Shown: positions 48,561 through 58,507, counted from the stretch's first letter. The stretch: DNA of 64,000 nucleotides from Pohlia nutans (GCA_022496805.1 CM040092.1:21842113-21906112); one strand, 5' to 3'. Numbers and translations: made by a program. The notes: generated by a model not told the origin, from the letters alone.

Positions 48561-49026
48561 AAGAAGACAGAAAGAACTACGCTCCGTTTGCTCCACCACT
48601 TCCCCTGCCTGTGCCGATTCAGCCACCAAATCTTACTCCAAAACCTCCACCTCCACCTCCGCCTCCACCGCCTCCTCCGTTTCCATCACTTCCTTGCAGG
48701 AGGTTTCCTCAGCCTCCATCGCCTCCGCCATTGCCAACTCGGAAGCCTACACCATCTCCATCTCCACCGGGTTCAGACGATGGCAAGGCGAACACTGTCA
48801 CACCGCCTCTGTCGCCTCCACCATTGCCCACGAGATCGACACCCCCTGCATCCCCTCCTTTGCCTGGAATGCCGAAGTTGCCTCCGTTGATACTGCCTGG
48901 AAGACCTGATCTGGGAGACTCCCAAGAATTTCGTCGCCATCAGAAGATGCGGCCTCTGCATTGGGAGAAGCTGAAACTTGAGTCACATTCGACTATGGTG
49001 TGGGATACCATCAGTGACTCCATGGA
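48561..49026 (+). CDS. Formin fragment: FH1 and first part of FH2
   Basis: Open frame bounded by a possible acceptor (TTTTAAGCAG, ending at 48560) and a donor (CCATGGA|GTAAGC) after 49026. The encoded peptide is proline-rich (a run of 12 prolines near 48650, then SPPPLPTRKPTPSPSPP and PPLSPPPLPTRSTPP), the FH1 composition that binds profilin. It then enters a typical FH2 start: MRPLHWEKLKLESHSTMVW. FH2 normally continues for about 400 residues and nucleates actin filaments. No further FH2 exon is visible in the remaining 15 kb, and no upstream membrane or PTEN-like exon is visible either. It is either an orphan exon copied here with its leader or a gene with a very long repeat-filled intron; I favour the orphan reading because the upstream leader is itself duplicated. 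Confidence 0.72.
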
Positions 49027-49339
49027 GTAAGCCTCAGATTCACTTGATTCCATTTGGTTCCATATTCTTTACGATGGCGTGTTTCATGGCTCGTTAATAT
49101 TGTGGTTTTCAGAGCTCTGTAAACTAGGACTGGTACAGATCTGAGGTTTCAATTAGGTGACAAAATTGTAGTAATGATAAAGTCAAAAAGTGCCACATAT
49201 TGGTTTATAGTGACGTGGGCCTCTCAAAATTTGATATGGAAATTCAATTTCGATTACAATTTTTTAGGATCTCACCCCCACATATGATAATTTGACATCA
49301 ATATTCACTTGCAGTTATTTTCTAGAATACCAAAAGGTA

Positions 49340-50120
49340 GGGGTTAGGCGTAAGTTTAACCATACTATTTGAATTATTTTTAAAATACCAAGTGATAGAG
49401 GTTAGGCGTATGCCTATCCTCTATCATTTCAATTAATTTTAAAAATTGCAAGTGATGAGAAGTTAGGCATATGCCTAAACTCCACCCCCCCCCCCCCCCA
49501 ATCACTTGCAATTATTTTCTAAAATACCAAGTGATGGGGCTAGGCATTTGCCTTACCCCCATCACTTTGATTATTTTAAAAATTCCTAGTATTGGGGGTC
49601 AAGCATACGCCTAACCCCTATCATTTGTATTATTTATTAAATTACCAAGTGATGGAAGGGTTAGGCGTATGCCTAACCCCTATCACTTCAATTAATTTTT
49701 GAAATTGCAAGTAATGAAGGTTAGGCATATGCCTAACCCCCCAATCACTTGTAATTATTTTTAAAATATCAAGTGATGGCGTTAGGCATATGCCTTACCC
49801 CTATCATTCTGATTATTTTTTAAAATTCCTAGTGTTGGGAGTCAAGCACACGCTTAATCCCTATCATTTGTATTATTTGTTAAAATACCAAGTTATGGAA
49901 CGGTTAAACATATGCCTAACCCCTATAACTTCAATTATTATTTAAAATTGCAAGTGATGGAGGTTAGGCAAACGCCTGACCCCCATTACTTTGATTAATT
50001 TGAAAAGAAATAAACAGTGGAAGGTTAGGTATATGTCTAAACCCCTCCCCCCAATACTTGGAATTTTCAAAAATAATTGTAGTAATAAGGGTTTAGGCGT
50101 ATGCCTAACCCTTTTATGTT
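49340..50120. repeat. Higher-order array of 60-bp palindromic units
   Basis: About 13 units of roughly 60 bp. Each is a quasi-palindrome centred on GTTAGGCATATGCCTAAC, flanked by AAGTGATG on the left and its complement (TATCACTT) on the right, with an AT spacer (CAATTATTTTTAAAATNC). Four unit types recur in fixed order. Type i ends in CACTTCAATTAATTTTT, type ii in CAATCACTTGYAATTATTTT, type iii has GCCTTACCCC then TTTGATTATTTT or TCTGATTATTTT, and type iv has CCTAGTRTTGGGRGTCAAGC. The set starts at about 49388, 49646 and 49889, giving a 245-260 bp higher-order period; the third set breaks down after type ii. A C-run of about 17 interrupts the first type ii unit (49483-49499). Outliers lie at 50524 and 50578. 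Confidence 0.88.
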
Positions 50121-50142
50121 TATTTTCTTGAAACATTAGCGC

Positions 50143-50369
50143 GATGGTTTCAATGCACATGAATTTAAGTATTTCCCAGAGTTTGATCTATGGTTTGATG
50201 GAGAAGGTTGGAATACACGTGAAGAAGTTTCAAATATTGATGTAGAAGGGAGGAAAACGTACTAATTGGACCAGGTGAAATATTTGGTGGCCCTTCAACA
50301 ACTTTAAATGCAATAGGTCTTGCTGATCAAACTCATATTGAAGTTATAGTTGGGTTAAATGCTGCTTGA
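50143..50369 (+). pseudogene. Frameshifted protein-coding relic, family not recognised
   Basis: One frame encodes FKYFPEFDLWFDGEGWNTRE and continues to VEGRKT (about 50259). After a one-base shift the next frame reads LIGPGEIFGGPSTTLNAIGL and ends ADQTHIEVIVGLNAA then TGA at 50367-50369. The two halves read as one domain. The ending resembles the last strands of a ubiquitin-like (beta-grasp) fold, but I do not recognise the family. It lies within the palindrome-rich region, between the array and its outlier units. Confidence 0.5.
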
Positions 50370-50789
50370 GGAGTTTATCAATAGATCATCTTTTATTCCA
50401 TTTGGGAAAAATGTATTTAGCTTAGGTTCGAGAAATATTGAATCACAATCTTAAAAGACTATTTGGTGATAGATTTTATGTAGTAGAGAGATGTAATTAT
50501 TTTGTAACGTTGCAAGTTATGAAAGGTTATGCATATTTCTAACCGTCTCAAAAATTTAATTGACAATTACAAGTGATGACAGTTAGGCATATGCCTAACC
50601 CTTTTATTTTATTTTATGAATTAATTCATTTGGAATAAGTATTTGTCGTATTGGAAATGGTAGCATCAATTCAACGTAAAAAAATTAAAAAAAAAACTTA
50701 TAAAAAAACTTGCGAATCATTTTCACTAGTATTTTTAGGTATTCCAATTAACCAAAAGAAAATTTTGACCAAAATTAAAAGTGCACATG

Positions 50790-51390
50790 CTATTGTGCAC
50801 TTTTAATGAAATGGGTGTTCTTGGGCAATATTGACTCCTGCAATAACTTCAACGACTCGTCCACAAAGTTGTTTGCTACGCCAAAAGTGGTGCAACAAAC
50901 AAGTATCATGAGTGTGGAGGTGAGACGGTTGGAGGAGCTCCCTGCATAAAGCGGAGTCTTTGCTTTGCGTAAAAGGGTATCCACGACTATGCCACTAGGG
51001 TCCTTGATGTTCATCGTTGTCCCGCTTGATTCCATAGGGTCATTATTGTCCTCCATTTCGTCATCGCTACCTTCGTCGTCACTCGGTGGGAAGCCATCGT
51101 CCCCGACCGGCGGCACTTCATTGAACTCAACATCAACTCCGTCATGTATGGAAGGGTTGGTATTGTACCCCCCTAAGTTGACATTGTCATACTTGTTGAA
51201 GCATTCTGCCACCATGCGTAAAACATCTACTTCCCCAACTTCTCCACCGTCAATGCGGGGACTAGACTGAGGTTGGCTACCTTGTGCACTGCTTGGTGCA
51301 TTAGGGGTCAAGTTCAAGGGGCTGTACTCGTCCTGCAATTCCAGGGACAACACATTGGATGTCACATTCCACTTTCTGATGATACACTAT
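50790..51390 (-). pseudogene. CACTA (TNP2-type) transposase N-terminal relic
   Basis: The minus-strand frame begins without an ATG. It runs through an acidic linker (PPSDDEGSDDEMEDNNDPME) to a block DTLLRKAKTPLYAGSSSNRL, then FGVANNFVDESLKLLQESIL and PKNTH. In TNP2-like transposases of CACTA elements the corresponding order is a PLY-G segment, a short helical block with W/FG, LLELL-type helix and a LP-YEAKK motif. The last motif and everything after it are missing here; the frame closes at 50790. A CACTA source would fit the several CACTA MITEs in this window, but I see no CACTA terminus at this locus. Confidence 0.55.
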
Positions 51391-51664
51391 TTCATGCATT
51401 TCCTATTGAGGGTTCTCATTGTTATTGCATCCACCTGCGCCCCAAGTGTGTCCATGTCGTTTAGTCTTGTTCACACATGGAGTGACTCATCATAGACATA
51501 ATACGCAACATATGACTGGCTGGACTTGTATTATAGTGATAAGCAGTGACTGTCTGTAGTCATTTTGGAAAAAATCTGACTGACACTAAACATATTACAA
51601 AGACAGTCACTGACTGTAGTCCTGCCGTTTAGGCCGTAGCTAGTGTTTTATTGCTTTTAGTCAT

Positions 51665-52567
51665 TTACCATACACTGCTCAGATTAAGAGGGTAATGCGC
51701 ATAGAATTCTTCTCCGGCCATGATGTCCCTTGTTGCTATGGTAATTACATATCCCCATTCCTCGGGGTTCCACGGTTTAGGCAACATGCGATACTCCCAC
51801 ACGACATTGCTTATTTCAGAGCGCCCGATGGAACTATTAATGAATCCAACGACATTCCCTTTCTCTACATCTCCGTCGATGTACAGGTCCGACTCCGCGC
51901 GCATCACATACGATTTCATTCAGGGTTGTACCTTGCTCAAGGTTTTGTATTCCACCGAGGTGTATTGTGTTCCTACAAAAGGAAGCACTTCCTCACCCTC
52001 TTTGGCGGGTTGCATTGCAAATAGACTCCAATCCATGAAGCAGTATTTGGACACTTTCGCTTTCCAATCTCTTTTCCAATATACGAACGAAGTTAGCTTT
52101 AGAATAGGCCCGTCGCACCATTGTCCATCATACACGTCTGACCGCCACTTCTACAATCGAGTAACTCTCGCGGATGTCACTGTGGGTATGGCGTTCTCGG
52201 AGGACTGTGTTTGACTTAGAAACGTTGTCAGTGATGTCAAACATGCGGCTCTTACTATCGGTCTCCAGCGGGCCTACATAATTCATGAACACAAATTTCT
52301 AAACCCTAACACCGTATGTAGGACCACGCCATTTTGCTTACTGAGGAATGGGTGGTTGAAATCACTTACCAAAATCGAAGCTAAGAAAACCGGGTCCCTT
52401 CTTCTAGTGCGAAGATGCTTCCGAATCGTGGCTCGATCGAGGACTTTCCCTCCTGCACATTCCATGCATAGGCATAGGTACTTCGTTAATCGCATGGAGT
52501 CCGCTTGAATCTCTTCCTCTTGCCATAATTGTAGATGCTTCAAGCGCTCCTGCTCCCCTTCTTCCAT
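51665..52567 (-). pseudogene. SET-domain gene relic with a C-x2-C/GG leader exon
   Basis: Exon 1 (52567-52380, ATG MEEGEQERLKHLQLWQEEE) contains CLCMECAGGKVLDRATIRKH, which resembles the small cysteine-containing transposase-associated domain, and ends in a good donor (TTTTG|GTAAGT). After an acceptor near 52288, exon 2 reads ETDSKSRMFDITDN to SYSIVEVAVR. It shifts frame near 52142 and continues VYDGQWCDGPILKLTSFVYW into a SET-like domain: FAMQPAKEGEEVLPFVGTQY, GFINSSIGRSEISNVVWEY and YVITIATRDIMAGEEFYAHY. An in-frame TGA at 51920-51922 splits that domain. SET domains are mostly lysine methyltransferases; the frameshift and stop make this copy non-functional. Exon 1 and the downstream transposase relic lie on the same strand, suggesting that a CACTA-like gene and a SET segment became joined. 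Confidence 0.68.
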
Positions 52568-53539
52568 CCTATGGAAAGAACTCGAGCACACCTTTAGGGT
52601 GACATGGTGCTTTGAGGCATATACAATACTATTCTGATACACACTAAAGGGGGGTGCTATCAATATACTCATGCATACCACTGTGCGTAGGAAATATTAC
52701 AAGAGGGAGTCATTCAAGACTACATAGTCATATAGATGACTAGAGGGCGTCATGTTGATGACTCTAGAGTGTTGTATAACTCCTGAATGTCACATACATC
52801 ACTCCACTGAGTCATTTTAGGAATTTTTTTGTTTGCTTTATTCCTTGTTTTATATAACAATTGATTGAAAAATATTGGTGATGGATTTTAAAAGTTGATT
52901 GTGCAAATATGAAGAAAACAATAGTGGGCACCCCGAGTTACAATCACATTAATATAAGGCTGCTCAATCCTTTAGAGGATGAAGTTCTATTTACAACCTT
53001 ATTAAAAATTGTTAATCAAGTTTTTTTTTGCACAATGCGTTTGATTGATTGTATCTCCATCGGATACGAATATTGTGAGCCACCGAGATGGCTCACACCC
53101 CAAGCTACTCCTTTTTATTATTAAATCAATCTTTTTAGTGTTTGCATTGAGCCTAAAAAGCATTGATTGTAGTATTTGGATGTTTTCGTATATTTTATGA
53201 TTGCTTTAGTATTAAATTGAGTATTATTTAGTTATTGCAAATAAGGAGAAATTCCCATCAAATAGATTGTTAATTGATGTGAAATTATAGAAATTAGGGT
53301 AGTTAGAGTGTTAGTTGTTGAATTAGTGTAGGCAATGCCCAATTAGTGTGGGCAACGCGTAGATGAAGATGAAGATGAAGATTTTGGATGAAGGCCATGG
53401 TTGAGACCCCTAGGGGGTCGTTAAAACCATGAGGGTAGAGTTTTTTTTGTGTGTGAGAGTCTCTCTCTCCGTTTTTTGGAGCTTAGGGTTAGATGGAGAT
53501 CATTTACTGAATATGTAGGGGTAGGAAGAGAGTTAGGGG
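52568..53539. other. Gene-free stretch
   Basis: 52690-52815 contains several inverted TGACT/AGTCA words (GAGTCAT.CAAGACTACATAGTCATATAGATGACT). No gene recognised. Confidence 0.45.
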
Positions 53540-54015
53540 CTGAGATTTTGAAAAGTAGTATATCTTCCTGTAGGCTTTCCAAAGACTCAAGACTCGATCA
53601 AATTGGAGCAAGGACGAGGATGGGACGGCCGTTTTAGTGCGAGGATGTCAACTGCCGCCTCCGATTGAGACTGCCAACTTCAACGGACGAGATCAAGACA
53701 ATGGTGAAGCCAACGATGCTGAAATTTTGAAAATTGGTAGATCATCTTGCAGGCTTTCTAAAGACCCAAGACTTGATCAAATTGGAGCAAGGACAAGGAT
53801 GGGACGGCCGTTTTAGTGCGAGGATGTCAACTGCCGCCTCCGATTGAGACTGCCAACTTCAACGGACAAGATCAAGAAAATGGTAAAGCCAACGATGCTG
53901 AAATTTTGAGGATAGGTAGATCATCCTGTAGGCTTTCCAATGACCCAAGACTCGATCAAATTAGAGCAAGGACGAGGATGGGACGGCCGTTTTAGTGCAA
54001 AGATGTCTACTGCCT
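53540..54015 (+). repeat. 179-bp tandem repeat, about 2.7 copies
   Basis: Copies start at 53540, 53719 and 53898 (CTGARATTTTGA...), an exact 179-bp period, with few substitutions. Each contains GCTTTCCAAAGACYCAAGACT, GGGACGGCCGTTTTAGTGC and CCGCCTCCGATTGAGACTGC. The third copy breaks off near 54015. Shorter CCGATTGAGGGAGCAACA words repeat downstream to 54240. Confidence 0.88.
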
Positions 54016-54272
54016 TCTACTGCGGGATTCCTTCTCTCCGATTGAGTCGCCGATTGAGGGAGCAACAATCTGGATTCCTTCTCTCCGATTGCTAGGTTTG
54101 AGCACGATCACTGTAGCCAAAACCCTAAGGCTCGGATTACGTCAATTACTGGGTTTGAGTTGCCGATTGAGGGAGCAACAGTCGGGATTGAGTTGCCGAT
54201 TGCTGGGTTTGAGTCGCCGCGTTAGGGTTTGGCAAAACTCGCCACAATTGAGGGCCACGGACTGCGCTTGAT

Positions 54273-54640
54273 GGGTACATTCACAGTAACACGACCCAAG
54301 GAAACTGTAACCAGTGATTAAATAACGGATTGTTAAGCAATAATCTTATCATATGAATTGATAATGCAATATAAATTAGTAACTACATATAATATATGTC
54401 ATTATACAATATACTAAAGTTTGACAATGTTTGGGAAGTTATTGGTACTCCAAAACGACTAAAATATGGTCGTAACCAGTCATTAATAACGACTAAAATG
54501 TGCTAAAATGTTCAAAATATGTCGCAAAATGTCCTTAAATTTTTCTAATATCTACATAAATTGAAGATATTATTTTCTAAGCACTCATCAAGAGTCGTTA
54601 TAACTGGGCGGGGTTGGATCGTGTTACTGTGAATGTACCC
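54273..54640. mobile_element. 368-bp terminal-inverted-repeat element (flank TGAT)
   Basis: Begins GGGTACATTCACAGTAACAC(GA) and ends with its exact 22-bp inverted complement. Identical TGAT words flank it (54269-54272, 54641-54644). The non-coding interior has repeated AACGACTAAAATATG / TGTCGCAAAATGTCC words. The superfamily is not clear: the four-base flank and GGGTACA ends do not fit a family I can name. Confidence 0.75.
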
Positions 54641-55079
54641 TGATGGCCGCGGTGCTGTCATCGGTGTCCAGCTTGCAGTGGAGGAGGCACATGGAGGAGC
54701 TCAAGGCGGGGGGTGGACTTCATAGCCGGCCGCTGCAGCTCCGTGTGAGCAGGTAAGGTCGAAACACTTCGATCATAACAGCTGATTTGCGGCTGAGGTG
54801 CGCCGTGACCAGTGGGGGACGATGTGTGCATAGGTCCGTCGTTGAAACCCTAAGCTTGAAACCCTAACAGATGTTGGGGTTGTCCTAGCTCCGATGACGC
54901 TTTGTAGTCATGCTGGCAGGGCTTTGTGACTCCCGTGAGTGACGTTGCACAGCCGCGAAGACTCCCTCGAGTCATGCTGTGATTCCCACTGTGAGTCCGT
55001 GGGGTCTCATGCTGCAGACATCGTGACTCACTGGAGTCACATTTCTCTGCCATTGTGACTTGGAGTAGTCCTAATTTGT

Positions 55080-55433
55080 ATGGATATGGATAACTTTGTT
55101 GGTAAAGTGATAAGAGACGTTGTTAATCTGCCGGATGACAAGCAAATTGAAGTGTTCCGCGCAATTGCTAGTTTCCCGGCAATTATGTTGCCGGTGTTGG
55201 AAATGACGTCGATTGAGATTGCGGATGTTGTTGAGAGCAGCCGTACCCTGCCCTTGCAAGAGCCTCGCACGGTCAAGCCAGCGCGCACGCGAGCAACGCA
55301 GAGGACGCTGCTAACCGACTCCGAGTGTGGCAATGAGGACGACGGTGAGGACAAACGCGAGGAAGAGCGGTTGAAAACAAATCGAAGAAAGGCAAGAACC
55401 CAAACACTGTGTCCAATTTCTACTCTATTCTAA
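55080..55433 (+). CDS. Small hypothetical protein
   Basis: 117 codons from an ATG. The first half is predicted helical (DNFVGKVIRDVVNLPDDKQI then EVFRAIASFPAIMLPVLEMT); the second half has an acidic stretch (SECGNEDDGEDKREEE) followed by a basic one (RLKTNRRKART) that could act as a nuclear signal. No family recognised. It sits between TGACT-rich repeats, so it may be a fragment of a mobile element gene or of a longer gene whose other exons I cannot place. Composition looks more coding-like than the neighbouring frames, which is the only support. Confidence 0.35.
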   Translation: MDMDNFVGKVIRDVVNLPDDKQIEVFRAIASFPAIMLPVLEMTSIEIADVVESSRTLPLQEPRTVKPARTRATQRTLLTDSECGNEDDGEDKREEERLKTNRRKARTQTLCPISTLF

Positions 55434-56106
55434 TGAAGCCATAGTTTTACAACAGTGAGTGGATCGAATTGCAATGTGTACATCCTACAACTGAAAGCTT
55501 GCAATGCATTGCAATTTTTTCCCATCACAAGGTAACTTAATCAATTCAAGGTGAGCTCAATTGACTCCATTGAAAATGGAATAATCTTTAATTATTTCAG
55601 GAAGTTAACTTTGATTCCGAGAGAAGTTTGACCTGCTCCGATTGACAGCCATTAAGGTATACTCGATCTGCACCAATTTCCCAGAAGCACTGTATGTAGC
55701 AAACGCACCACATATTAATATCCCGAAAATTTTAATTGAATTACAAATCTATTAGAGCAATTGAAACTGGAACCAATGATTATTTTTGCTAATTTTAGCC
55801 ACATTGCTACATAAAATTTTGGGCTGGCTAATTGATACGAAGCATTTTCCGTAGTCATGTTGCAAAAATATGACTGCTTGCAGTCATGTTTCCATAAACA
55901 TGACGGGTCGCTGTCATATATAAATGAACATAATTGGCTTCAATCATACTAGTTGGCTGATCAACACGACTGATCAAAATGGCTCACTGTACACGCAGGC
56001 TGAATTCCATCGCTTGCTTGACACCTTGTTCGTCTCTTGTAGGGGGCGTGATTCTTCTGATAAGCCTAGGTCGTGGGCGGTGGACCCTCCTCGAAGGAAG
56101 AGCAAA
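55434..56106. other. Gene-free stretch
   Basis: 55817-55842 (TTTTGGGCTGGCTAATTGATAC) recurs at 63929 in the eL8 intron. 55853-55920 has TGACT/AGTCA inverted words. No gene recognised. Confidence 0.45.
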
Positions 56107-56241
56107 ATGTCTTCACAGGGATCTGTAACTTACACAGTGAGAATGTCACGGGGATCAGTAATGTACACAGTGAAAATGTCACAGGGATCAGTAATGTACA
56201 CAGTGAGAATGTCACATGGTTCAGTAATGTATCCTGAGAAG
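56107..56241 (+). repeat. 33-bp in-frame tandem repeat
   Basis: ATGTCACRGGGATCAGTAAT units start at 56107 (36 bp, leading copy), 56143, 56176 and 56209. The plus frame reads MSRGSVMYTVK, MSQGSVMYTVR, MSHGSVMY, so the period preserves frame. The open frame (55924-56286) has no other recognisable feature. Confidence 0.75.
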
Positions 56242-56699
56242 GTCAAAGGGACTAGTCACAATCCAACTGAATATAACAGATTATAGTCATGAATGCGCAG
56301 CATCTGTATTACAAAGTCCTGTAGTGAATTAATGAGGTTTGTGCAAAATAGTTGTGTAACCTAGTGTGATTGAGGTGGTGCACACAAGATGACGAAGAGA
56401 ACCACGAGGAGCCTGCAGCAAAGAGGAAGCGGGAAGACTTCGCTAATGGATGTTGGATGTATATATTGGTGAGGAATGAGACTGGTTTAGCTAGATAGAA
56501 ACTATGTTTAAGATTGAACGGTCTTTGGTTTTGTATGGAGAGTTTCACTACCAAATACAAATGAACCTTGATGCATTTCTCTAATCCCACGTATGTGTCC
56601 TCCATTGTATGATTCTGATATATAGTACTAATGTGACTCTCAGTAAGCCAAAACATCACTCTACGCAGTCATAGGACCACATACATGGCAACAACATTG

Positions 56700-57180
56700 T
56701 CACTACTGCGAGTCGTGTAATGTTCTCACTCCCTCCGTTATTGTGACTGAAACCAGGCATCTACCCTTCGCACTTTTGTCGAACATTACTGGAGGTCTTG
56801 AATACACGACTGCCAACAGTCACACCGTTAGCTCAAATACGACTATGCACAGTCATATTCCACGTCAGCTAAAAACATAACTACCAGTCACATTCCATGT
56901 TAGCGACATTATGAGCCAAAATATGACTCCACAGAGTCACATTCCACATCAGCCGAAAATATGACAAGCAGTCACATTCCACGTGGAGGTGCCACGCCAG
57001 TAAGAATATAACTCCACAGAGTCACATTCCACGTCAGCAGAAAATATGACTCCACAGAGTCACATGCCACGTCGGATGCCATGTCAACAGAAAAATATGA
57101 CTCCACAGAGTCACATGCCACGTCGGATGCCACGTCAGCAGAAAAATATGACTCCACAGAGTCACATGCCACGTCAGATT
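56700..57180. repeat. TGACT/AGTCAC repeat region with a 51-bp tandem array
   Basis: GACTCCACAGAGTCAC, a small palindrome (GACTC, loop, GAGTC), occurs at 56924, 57011 (as AACTCC...), 57048, 57099 and 57150. The last three lie in an exact 51-bp tandem unit that includes CACATGCCACGTCGGATGCC. Degenerate versions extend from 56700 to 57450. Confidence 0.8.
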
Positions 57181-57480
57181 TTGGCCTCGGCTACCCGGGC
57201 AGACCACGAAAAGTCAAGGACAAGGGGCCGGTCAAGTTGGCGGCTGGAGATGCTGACGTGGCACGTACATAGAGCCCAAGTATACGTTTTGAGTCGTGTT
57301 TATTCATATGATTAGGTGTCCGAAGCAACTCGTCGGTAATGAGCCCACCCTGTCACCGCGCGCGTCACATTCCACGTCAGCAGAAAATATGACGCGCAGT
57401 CACAGAACCTGATTTTATGACTGCGCGCAGTCATAAACGCAGTCATTCTCCCAGTCATAAAAGTACCCGTTTGACCTAGT

Positions 57481-57797
57481 GCGCGTTGCAGTGTGAGAAT
57501 CTGTCGACAAGCTTTGCGCCTGCCAATTCCTTCGCATGTTGCTCGCCCGTCATTGAATTCTCTATCAGGTTTTGCCACAATGCTTCTAAATGGCCAATGA
57601 TTCGTGGTTTCAAACGCTCAAATAAATCTCAAAAGCGCTGAAAGTTGAAACAGTGAAACATTCAAAGTTGAACACTAAAACATTGAAAGTTGAAACACTG
57701 AAACATTGATTGTTGAAACATTGAAATATTGTTGTAGGGTTCACGGTTTGTGCAGTACAATTCTCAGAAAATCAATTCGTGACGCTTGAAGGAATTA
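57481..57797 (+). repeat. Left arm of a 3.3-kb inverted duplication
   Basis: From CGCGTTGCAGTGTGAGAATC to TTCGTGACGCTTGAAGGAATT, this is the inverted copy of 60247-60745. Inside, GAAACACTGAAACATTGAAAGTT words form a short degenerate 18-20 bp tandem present in both arms. Compared with the right arm it lacks about 178 bp, at an ACC(T) shared by both breakpoints. Confidence 0.82.
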
Positions 57798-58198
57798 GGG
57801 TTTTATGACAGCACCCTGTCTCCGAAGAAGGAAGAGGCAAAGTTGCAGGTAGATGAATATATTTTCACCTTGTTCTGGTGGTCATCCTTACTGTTTATTT
57901 CCTGATTAAAGATTATGTCAAGTTTTACATCAACATATTTTAAAGTAGTTCTGTGTTTCATGGTGCTTCTGCAATCATTTTTGTCCTTCAAAATTTTAAG
58001 TTCCTTATCCGAAATGCCAACAACAGGTATTATGGCAACTTTATGGATACGTTGTATGTGCTACACCTCCCATTAGCCCTATGTCTAGCCTTTCATGAAT
58101 TGTGAGTTCGAGTATTATTATTCATCGTCTTAAAATATGTTCGTTGCCTACTATGTTTGTATTAATATCTTGCACAATCATTTTCAATGAGCTAATAG
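57798..58198. other. Inner flank with exon-like segment
   Basis: 57800-57848 could be an exon end (frame DSTLSPKKEEAKLQ, donor GTAGAT after 57848), upstream of the better-supported exons at 58199. Otherwise nothing recognised. Confidence 0.3.
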
Positions 58199-58507
58199 TG
58201 TGGCTATGACAGCATTGTTGAAGCAGCAAGGACTTAATACAAAGGGTATCCTCAAGGGTTCACCTACCAAAGAGGAACTTCCCCCTCTTCCAAATTTGAG
58301 TGGCAAGATTGTGGTTCCTCAAGAACCCAACATGTTCAAATGTTTTACATGGCCTAGTCAGTATTGTTTTAAATTTCCAATCCTCATCCTCTTCATTTGG
58401 TATTTCTGCAAACTAGGTGTTAATCATTTAGGCAGGGTGCTTACACTTGAATGACTGCCACTTTCTCAGGTGTGGAGGTAATGGAGCTGGTCATTGATCC
58501 TTTGCTG
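58199..58507 (+). pseudogene. Two exons of an unidentified gene (fragment)
   Basis: Exon 58199-58341 (acceptor CTAATAG) encodes VAMTALLKQQGLNTKGILKG followed by SPTKEELPPLPNLSGKIVV and PQEPNMFK. Exon 58470-58507 (acceptor TTTCTCAG, donor CTG|GTGAGT) continues in phase CVEVMELVIDPLL. Phase continuity, a good final donor and protein-like composition support real exons, but neither a start nor a continuation past 58507 is evident, and I do not recognise the family. The donor after 58341 is weak (AAAT|GTTTTA). The fragment lies between inverted arms, so it may have been carried in with them. Confidence 0.42.
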
